From the NCBI GenBank assembly GCA_017480565.1, contig JAFVAL010000044.1, positions 1 through 37,876 of the forward strand: DNA of 37,876 bases. Reading direction: 5' to 3'. The position numbers and the translations under genes are program-made. The DNA is from Lachnospiraceae bacterium (GTDB lineage Bacteria; Bacillota; Clostridia; Lachnospirales; Lachnospiraceae). Numbering within the stretch: position 1 is the stretch's first letter; each line of letters begins with the position of its first letter. Below, one piece after another: positions 33,210 to 37,876 of this stretch. Under the pieces are notes generated by a model, which was given only the letters and a program-made list of their open reading frames with translations, was not told the DNA's origin and did not search any database.

Positions 33210-34403
33210 TCATTCTCTCATCACAACTTCTAACGCCTGATCGGTCCAAAACCGAATCCGGTCCACCATCTCAAGTTTTTCAATCGCAAATGGTCTCTCT
33301 TCCTCTTTGCACTGCGCCTCGATCTCTTTCATCCCGAGAAACGCGCCCAGAATGTTGCCGGTAATCGCACCGGTCGAATCACTGTCACCGCTGTGATTGA
33401 CTGCGATGCGAAGTGCTTGGTGGAAATCGTACGGATACCTTGCCGCACAGTAAAGCGCAATCGCCAGCGCTTCTTCTCCGACCCAGCCACCGCCGATCGC
33501 ATGGATGTTTCTCACATCCATGTTCATGATCTCTACGCGCTTCTGTGCCTCAAGCAAGCCCTCAAGCTCCTTTTCATTGGTCTCTTCCGCTAGACGCCAG
33601 GCCTTCTCGACAATCTCATCAAAGTAATCCAAAGAAGGTGTCCCGGCAAATGTCTCATCGATCACGTCAAGTGCCTTTTGCATCGATACCATCAAGTCCA
33701 CACTGCCCTCTTCCGAGTCACCGACGTCTTTGCGGTATGTAAGCCGGTTCACCAGTTCTGCCAGATAGGCAGCCGGCAGATAACCCAGAGGATTCCCGTG
33801 CGTGATCGCTGCGGCCTGTCCCGCCGTATGCGCGGGCCCGTCTTTGCTGATCCAATGCCCCGGACGAAGCATCAGTCCGATCGGCGCGACTCTCATCACG
33901 CCACCGCAGCCTTTACTCTGATTGCCCGGATGCTCCATCGAATAGATCTCATTGGAATACGGCGGATTCGGAGACCCGACATTTTGCGCAGCAAGTGCAG
34001 ACATACAAGTATTGCCCGGGGCTCTCCATTCATCCAGTCCCTTCTCCTGCCGGAACAACTCTGTGAAGCTGTTATGCGTCTCTCTTGTACCCTCCTGCGT
34101 CGCCAGCCAGTCCTGGTAGGCGAGAGAAATGTACCACTCCGGTTTCGCACTGACCCCTTTATACTCCGCGCGCAAAATTCCCTGCCGCAGACCGTCCATC
34201 GTAAAAAGCGTCATCTGCGTATCATCCGAGAACTCTGCAAATCCTTTATGGCGAATCACCAGATCCTGAATGCCCCGCTCTCCGTAATGAGAGACAATCG
34301 AATCATACGACTGAAACTCCACCGGATAGCCCAGCGCATCTCCCAAAGCACCACCGATGATACAGCCGTGAAAAACATCTCGAAGTCGTTCTTTCTCTGT
34401 CAT
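33210..34403 (-). CDS. ADP-ribosylglycohydrolase family protein
   Basis: This 397-residue member of the DraG/ARH family removes ADP-ribose from proteins or small molecules with two Mg ions. I set the start at 34403 (MTEKERLRDVFHG) because AAGGAG lies 9 nt upstream; the frame extends further upstream to 34880 without protein-like sequence and overlapping the divergent gene. Metal-site motifs are IIGGALGDALGYPVEF at the N-terminus, FSDDTQMTLF, and NHSGDSDSTGAITGNILGA near the C-terminus. The middle has GNQSKGCGGVMRVAPIG. No ADP-ribosyltransferase partner is visible nearby, so a toxin-antitoxin role is unsupported. Confidence 0.9.
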   Translation of the reverse strand: MTEKERLRDVFHGCIIGGALGDALGYPVEFQSYDSIVSHYGERGIQDLVIRHKGFAEFSDDTQMTLFTMDGLRQGILRAEYKGVSAKPEWYISLAYQDWLATQEGTRETHNSFTELFRQEKGLDEWRAPGNTCMSALAAQNVGSPNPPYSNEIYSMEHPGNQSKGCGGVMRVAPIGLMLRPGHWISKDGPAHTAGQAAAITHGNPLGYLPAAYLAELVNRLTYRKDVGDSEEGSVDLMVSMQKALDVIDETFAGTPSLDYFDEIVEKAWRLAEETNEKELEGLLEAQKRVEIMNMDVRNIHAIGGGWVGEEALAIALYCAARYPYDFHQALRIAVNHSGDSDSTGAITGNILGAFLGMKEIEAQCKEEERPFAIEKLEMVDRIRFWTDQALEVVMRE

Positions 34404-34581
34404 AGACGTAATCTCCTTTGAAAAGTTAGCCTTTTCAAAAAGTTTACCATGAATCTTTAAGCGCCTCAATCGTTTTTTCCATGCGAAATATTCGGAACGT
34501 AAGATTCCTGCACACATTTTCCAAATAATCTGGTATGATAGAGGTAATCGGAACAAATGTTCCACGCAAGTAGGAGGATGT

Positions 34582-35442
34582 ATGATGTCTATAACACCTA
34601 GAAATATATTAGAGCAAATGAAATCGTCGCAAGCGCTTAAGACAACGACACTCAATAACGCCCGCGAGCTTGGCGGATATGTGATGAAAGACGGCCGCAC
34701 GGTGCGCCGCGGAAAGCTCCTGCGGACCGTCTTGTTAAAAGATGCTTCACAGGAAGATCTTGCGGTTTTGCAAGATGAATATGATCTCAGGCTCATTTTA
34801 GATATGCGCGAGGCAGATGAGATCAAGCGCGATCCGGATCCTGCGCTTTCAGGCGTAACATGGGTGCAGACACCGATCATTGATTACTCCGGCATGGCAG
34901 ATCTGGCTGCAAAGCTGCAGGGACACCAAGAGTTTTTGCATCCCACCTCTACCGAGGATCAGATTCGCGGAATTGCCTTTTTTATCACGGAATTTGGCGC
35001 AGACCTAGCTTATGCGCATTATCTGGAATCCTCCTACGGGCAAGAGGGACTTAAACGCTTTTTCAAAGAGCTCCTGGCCTGCCCGGAAGGTGCTGTACTC
35101 TGGCACTGTTACACCGGCAAGGACCGCACCGGGATCGCTGCAGGGTTGATCCTTGAGATTCTCGGCGCGGACTGGGAGACCATTTTAGCAGACTATGAGC
35201 TCAGCGGATTATACTTTGAGGATCGCATCCAATGGGCCTATCACCTTGCATTAGACCTCGGTTATGACAAAGCGCTGGCCGAGAAAATCGCCGCGCTCAT
35301 GACCGGCGTTCACGCAGATTTCCTGACGAGAGCCTGGAATTATATGTACGAATCCTGGGGCTCACCGCTTGGCTATCTAAAAGGAGCGATCGGTCTTTCT
35401 GAGGAAGACATTTCCACCTTAAAAGAACGCTACCTGGAATAA
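34582..35442 (+). CDS. Tyrosine/dual-specificity protein phosphatase-like protein (Y_phosphatase3)
   Basis: This 286-residue cytoplasmic phosphatase of the LipA/PtpB class has N-terminal NARELGGYVMKDGRTVRRGKLLR, where ARELGGY and RxGxLxR are typical. The general-acid region is near LDMREADEIKRDPDP. The P-loop is VLWHCYTGKDRTGIAAGL, with the catalytic Cys and Arg of HCxxGKDRTG. ATG codons at 34582 and 34585 are both possible; 34585 has better spacing from AGGAGG. It is divergent from the ADP-ribosylglycohydrolase. Such enzymes act on phosphotyrosine or phosphoinositide-like substrates; which one applies here is unknown. Confidence 0.88.
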   Translation: MMSITPRNILEQMKSSQALKTTTLNNARELGGYVMKDGRTVRRGKLLRTVLLKDASQEDLAVLQDEYDLRLILDMREADEIKRDPDPALSGVTWVQTPIIDYSGMADLAAKLQGHQEFLHPTSTEDQIRGIAFFITEFGADLAYAHYLESSYGQEGLKRFFKELLACPEGAVLWHCYTGKDRTGIAAGLILEILGADWETILADYELSGLYFEDRIQWAYHLALDLGYDKALAEKIAALMTGVHADFLTRAWNYMYESWGSPLGYLKGAIGLSEEDISTLKERYLE

Positions 35443-35452
35443 TCCCTTCACA

Positions 35453-35481
35453 TTGACATACCGTCACCGTAGGTTTATTAT
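35453..35481 (+). promoter_or_regulatory. Promoter of the PNPOx-like gene
   Basis: TTGACA (35453-35458), a 17-nt spacer and TATTAT (35476-35481) form a near-consensus sigma-A promoter 48 nt upstream of the start codon. The spacer contains two CACCGT/CCGTCA-like repeats of unclear meaning. Confidence 0.8.
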
Positions 35482-35529
35482 AATAAATGAAAATAACATT
35501 TCGTACATCAACCACAAGGAGGTATCACC

Positions 35530-35931
35530 ATGGAAGGAATCGAAAAAGTTTGTCAGTTTCTCGATGAGGCACAGACGTATTATCTGGCAACCGTAGAAGG
35601 CGATCAGCCGAGAGTTCGCCCCTTCGGCACCGCTCTGCTTTTTGAAGGCAAGCTCTACATCCAGACCGGCAAGATCAAACCTGTCTCCAAGCAGATTGCA
35701 GCAAACCCGAAGGTAGAGATCTGCGCATTTAAAGGCGGCACATGGCTTCGTCTGGCAGGCGAATTGGTCAATGACGACCGCTACGAGGCGAAGGCAGCAA
35801 TGCTTGATAAAATGCCTTCCTTAAAGGCAATGTACAGTGCAGACGACGACAACACGCAGGTTCTTTATTTTAAAAATGCAACCGCAACGTTCAGTTCCTT
35901 CACCGCTGCACCGGAAGTCATCACCTTCTAA
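35530..35931 (+). CDS. Pyridoxamine 5'-phosphate oxidase-family (split-barrel FMN-binding) protein
   Basis: This 133-residue split-barrel flavin-binding protein begins EGIEKVCQFLDEAQTYYLATVEGDQPRVRPFGTALLFEGKLYIQTG, the family's characteristic strand pattern, followed by KPVSKQIAANPKVEICAF. It is a short family member, not the canonical PdxH. A strong AAGGAGG site lies 7 nt before the ATG. It is monocistronic, with its own promoter and a long terminator. Possible roles are flavin reduction or stress-related oxidoreduction. Confidence 0.9.
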   Translation: MEGIEKVCQFLDEAQTYYLATVEGDQPRVRPFGTALLFEGKLYIQTGKIKPVSKQIAANPKVEICAFKGGTWLRLAGELVNDDRYEAKAAMLDKMPSLKAMYSADDDNTQVLYFKNATATFSSFTAAPEVITF

Positions 35932-35949
35932 TTGACCTTAGAATCACTT

Positions 35950-35996
35950 GTGCTCCCAGAAGTCGCAGACTGCGATCTGGGAGCACTTTTCTTTTC
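35950..35996 (+). terminator. Terminator of the PNPOx-like gene
   Basis: GTGCTCCCAGA (35950-35960) pairs perfectly with TCTGGGAGCAC (35976-35986), enclosing a smaller TCGCA/TGCGA hairpin, followed by TTTTCTTTTC. Confidence 0.9.
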
Positions 35997-36010
35997 TCAT
36001 CAAATTCATT

Positions 36011-36667
36011 TTAAGTAAGAGGCATGATTGCATTCTTCATGAACTCCACTGCACCTTCCTCACCAAGAAGCATGCTAAGCGTTTTGCTGGATGGATTTCC
36101 CTCCACAATCATTCGCTCACGGAAGGTCTCCAGTTTCTCTTTATACGCAAGATCCACTTCTGCATCTTCCACAGATGACAGATATGCTTTCACCGAAGCG
36201 ACTGCCATCTCTATCAGCTCCGTATGCTCACCGGTCTTAATAAGGGAATATGGCTCTCGCTCCTTGATATACCAGTTCTCCTTCTCCTGGTAATCCGGCA
36301 AATGTTGATATATCTCGTAAACTTCCTTCAACCTTTCATCAAAAAGACTTTCCATGTCGCAACCATAATACTCGACAAACACGCATTGTTTTTTCTTCAT
36401 GCTCATTGCATCGATCAAAAGATACGGCAGCTTCACGCATGTAGTTGGCATAAATGACAGTGTAAAAAGTTCCATCCCCATCTTCGTTGTGGTATGCATC
36501 ATAAACAGGTGCCCGAATCCGTCTAGCTCATATTGCTCGACCCCAAAATGCATCAGTGGAATCAGCTTGGGATACTTCATATGTGTATACTGATCCTCCG
36601 GTAACTTCTTTAAAGAAATGAGTTCCGGAAGCAACCTCATAATTTGTTCTTTTAATTGTTTGATCAT
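36011..36667 (-). CDS. Hypothetical protein
   Basis: I do not recognise this 218-residue soluble protein. The ATG at 36667 is preferred, with AAGGAG 11 nt upstream; a GTG at 36679 has no spacing. It starts MIKQLKEQIMRLLPELISLK. A central segment is rich in Met/Thr (FMMHTTTKMGMELFTLSFMPTT), followed by KLPYLLIDAMSMKKKQCVFVEYYGCDME and a mostly helical, acidic C-terminal half with SSVEDAEVDLAYKEKLETF. There is no signal peptide or membrane helix. It precedes nothing obvious in function; the VOC gene is 22 nt upstream in the same direction, so the two may share a transcript. Confidence 0.7.
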   Translation of the reverse strand: MIKQLKEQIMRLLPELISLKKLPEDQYTHMKYPKLIPLMHFGVEQYELDGFGHLFMMHTTTKMGMELFTLSFMPTTCVKLPYLLIDAMSMKKKQCVFVEYYGCDMESLFDERLKEVYEIYQHLPDYQEKENWYIKEREPYSLIKTGEHTELIEMAVASVKAYLSSVEDAEVDLAYKEKLETFRERMIVEGNPSSKTLSMLLGEEGAVEFMKNAIMPLT

Positions 36668-36689
36668 CTTCTTTTCCACTCCTTAACTA

Positions 36690-37073
36690 TTAAACCGTAA
36701 TCTCGATCTGATTTCCCTCTACCGCAATGATGCAGCTCTCGTAATACCCGTCGCCCGTAATTCTTGGGCCGCTTACAACCTCAAAACCATTTCTTTTAAG
36801 CCTGGCAGTCAGTTCATCGACCCGCTCTTTACTTCCAGCGCTAAATGCAATATGCGCATAGCCAGTCCGATTCAGTTCTTTATTCTGATCCACCATATCT
36901 GGCTTATTCATAATCTCTAGCCTTGCACCATCACCAAAACGGATAAAATATGAGCGAAAACCGGTCTTCACATTGTGATAACCTTCATTCGCATGACCAT
37001 TTAAATACGTAACGAAGAAGTCCCTCGCCTCTTCCAGATGATTCACATACATAGCAATGTGCTCAATTCTCAT
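36690..37073 (-). CDS. VOC-family (glyoxalase/bleomycin-resistance fold) protein
   Basis: This 127-residue vicinal-oxygen-chelate protein starts at the ATG at 37073 ([24 protein letters not shown]), the typical first beta-alpha-beta unit with the metal-ligand His. The second unit has [35 protein letters not shown], and [16 protein letters not shown] closes with the C-terminal Glu ligand. An upstream in-frame extension to 37118 looks like noncoding or an older gene end. It is the likely first gene of a pair with the hypothetical protein. The substrate is unknown. Confidence 0.88.
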   Translation of the reverse strand: MRIEHIAMYVNHLEEARDFFVTYLNGHANEGYHNVKTGFRSYFIRFGDGARLEIMNKPDMVDQNKELNRTGYAHIAFSAGSKERVDELTARLKRNGFEVVSGPRITGDGYYESCIIAVEGNQIEITV

Positions 37074-37143
37074 AACGCCACCATTCACTGGATTACCTTC
37101 CAGGATAATCACTCTCATTTCCTAGTCAACATATCCTCGATAA

Positions 37144-37551
37144 TCAAATCTCCAAACAATACAAACAGTTTTCTTGCAGATCAGCCAGAAACATCGGTAA
37201 ATTTGTATCCTTTAACTTTTGACTGATCTCTCTTTTGTTATGTTTCCCTGCCCATGTTTTACAGATATAGATTGATTTTGCGCCTGAAAGGGATGCAAGA
37301 TCCTGGACTAAAGTACAAAGGTCTACGATCATTTGATCGTATGGATCATGTTTGCCAACTGGACTATCACAATCACAGATCCAATCAGTAATTCGATAAT
37401 CATCCTGAACAAAATCAAAGCTGGCTTTCACTGCGTTTTTCACATCATGTTTTGTACCTAAGGCAATTTTATAATCATATTTGCGCGAAACATTTTCGTA
37501 TTCAACCTTAGATACATCCCCATAAAGCGACCCATAAAGATAGTAACACAC
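37144..37551 (-). CDS. Hypothetical protein
   Basis: I do not recognise this 135-residue soluble protein. It starts at a GTG with GGAGG 8 nt upstream. The N-terminal half has YDYKIALGTKHDVKNAVKASFDFV, then DWICDCDSPVGKHDPYDQMIVDLCTLVQDLASLSGAKSIYICKTWAGK. The CDCDSPVGKHD segment and several other Cys/Asp might form a metal or catalytic site, but nothing identifies it. It lies next to the group II intron end and upstream of the VOC gene in the same direction, 70 nt away. Confidence 0.65.
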   Translation of the reverse strand: MCYYLYGSLYGDVSKVEYENVSRKYDYKIALGTKHDVKNAVKASFDFVQDDYRITDWICDCDSPVGKHDPYDQMIVDLCTLVQDLASLSGAKSIYICKTWAGKHNKREISQKLKDTNLPMFLADLQENCLYCLEI

Positions 37552-37694
37552 TCTACATTCCTCCAGACTTTATAAGACGTGAATTATTTCCATTTTGGAA
37601 ATAGTTGCCTTCTTGCGTATCTTAAGCTCTCTTCCTCATCATACATCAACTATGGCACAGAACCCTCCTTTTTACAACCGTTTTCTCGTGCAAA

Positions 37695-37876
37695 ATCGAG
37701 TAGGAGGAAGTTTCTCTGATCGAGAAACTTCCGATCTCTCACACCACCGTACGTACCGTTCGGTATACGGCGGTTCAATCAACTTAACAAGAAACACACC
37801 TCGCGGTGTAGTAGTCTAACATGGAGATTAGCCCGAAGTCGGCTAATCTCTTGTTGCTTATAGCCTTATGAACCCA
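37695..37876 (-). mobile_element. Group II intron, 3' end (domains V and VI), continuing beyond the window
   Basis: Reading the minus strand, after the reverse-transcriptase stop comes a domain V-like hairpin (37776-37743). ACCGCCGTA pairs with TACGGTGGT including a C-G, G-U, C-G catalytic-triad-like step, with an upper TACC/GGTA stem, a GAAC loop and the diagnostic 2-nt CG bulge on the 3' side. Domain VI follows: GGAAGTTTCTC/GAGAAACTTCC (37732-37706), closed by ATCG/CGAT, with an unpaired A seven bases before a 3' end at CTCGAT, a good branch point. The 5' part lies outside the window. Confidence 0.8.
37784..37876 (-). CDS. Group II intron reverse transcriptase/maturase, C-terminal end (partial)
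   Basis: An open frame enters from the right edge and encodes 30 residues to a TAA (HKAISNKRLADFGLISMLDYY... SC). It lies immediately upstream of domain V on the minus strand, where the intron-encoded protein of bacterial group II introns ends. The final LISMLDYY-type stretch resembles the tails of such proteins, but no catalytic motif is inside the window, so identity rests on position. Confidence 0.6.
   Translation of the reverse strand, partial: WVHKAISNKRLADFGLISMLDYYTARCVSC

Noticed and set aside
33210-34403. ADP-ribosylglycohydrolase as antitoxin of a toxin-antitoxin or anti-phage system
   Set aside because: No ADP-ribosyltransferase-like gene lies near it; its neighbours are an HD protein and a divergent phosphatase.
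34404-34880. N-terminal extension of about 159 residues on the ADP-ribosylglycohydrolase
   Set aside because: The added sequence is not protein-like, overlaps the divergent phosphatase gene start, and a good ribosome binding site precedes the ATG at 34403.
37585-37604. TATTTCC-ATTTT-GGAAATA dyad between the hypothetical gene and the intron
   Set aside because: It is short and AT-rich with no associated motif; I cannot distinguish it from chance.

Overview
The window looks like a chromosomal segment of a Gram-positive gut anaerobe, most likely a Lachnospiraceae-type Clostridium relative. I infer this from moderate GC, strong AGGAGG-type ribosome binding sites, YesM/YesN-type two-component regulation, GPH and GntP transporters, and many glycoside hydrolases. 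No rRNA, tRNA, CRISPR array or prophage is visible. A group II intron runs off the right edge.

Layout. (1) 1-5441, plus strand: nucleoside salvage, with a nucleoside ABC transporter (3' part of the ATPase, then two permeases), pyrimidine-nucleoside phosphorylase, uridine kinase and a D-lyxose-isomerase-like cupin. (2) 5476-10700: a FadR/FCD GntR regulator carrying an apparent 1-nt frameshift, convergent with a minus-strand operon of a LarA-superfamily nickel-pincer racemase/epimerase, a split UxaA-type dehydratase and a GntP permease. That operon has a near-consensus promoter overlapped by a palindrome, ATGTATACAT, repeated 116 bp upstream. (3) 10711-14857: GH25 lipoprotein, nitroreductase, DUF2974-type alpha/beta hydrolase, family 6 (hypoxanthine) DNA glycosylase, and an HTH-Uma2 nuclease-fold protein whose promoter is studded with four ATGGGTA repeats. 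(4) 14997-22960: YesN response regulator (apparent ACG start), YesM kinase and a sugar-binding lipoprotein, then the galactose/glucose-type transporter mglB-mglA-mglC. (5) 23026-30503, minus strand: a beta-galactoside operon (GPH transporter with an in-frame amber codon near its start, GH2, GH1, GH2), opposed by a divergent AraC regulator with direct-repeat operators and an unusually structured leader. (6) 32004-37551: small housekeeping and unknown genes, including MGMT, HD phosphohydrolase, a possible 20-residue Cys microprotein, ADP-ribosylglycohydrolase, a tyrosine-phosphatase-like protein, a PNPOx-like protein, a VOC protein and two unknowns. (7) 37695-37876: 3' end of a group II intron with domains V and VI and the tail of its reverse transcriptase.

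Taken together, regions 4 and 5 read as a beta-galactoside/galactose utilisation block: the GPH protein imports oligosaccharide, the GH2/GH1 enzymes split it, and Mgl, probably under a three-component sensor, scavenges free monosaccharide. Region 2 reads as a hydroxy-acid or sugar-acid pathway in which a LarA-type enzyme inverts a hydroxy-acid centre before dehydration.

The strongest candidates for something undescribed are the pseudoknot-capable leader before the AraC gene (30637-30763), the LarA-UxaA-GntP module, and the repeat-controlled HTH-Uma2 gene. Three independent single-nucleotide lesions near gene starts (GntR, response regulator, GPH transporter) need read-level checking before biological interpretation.
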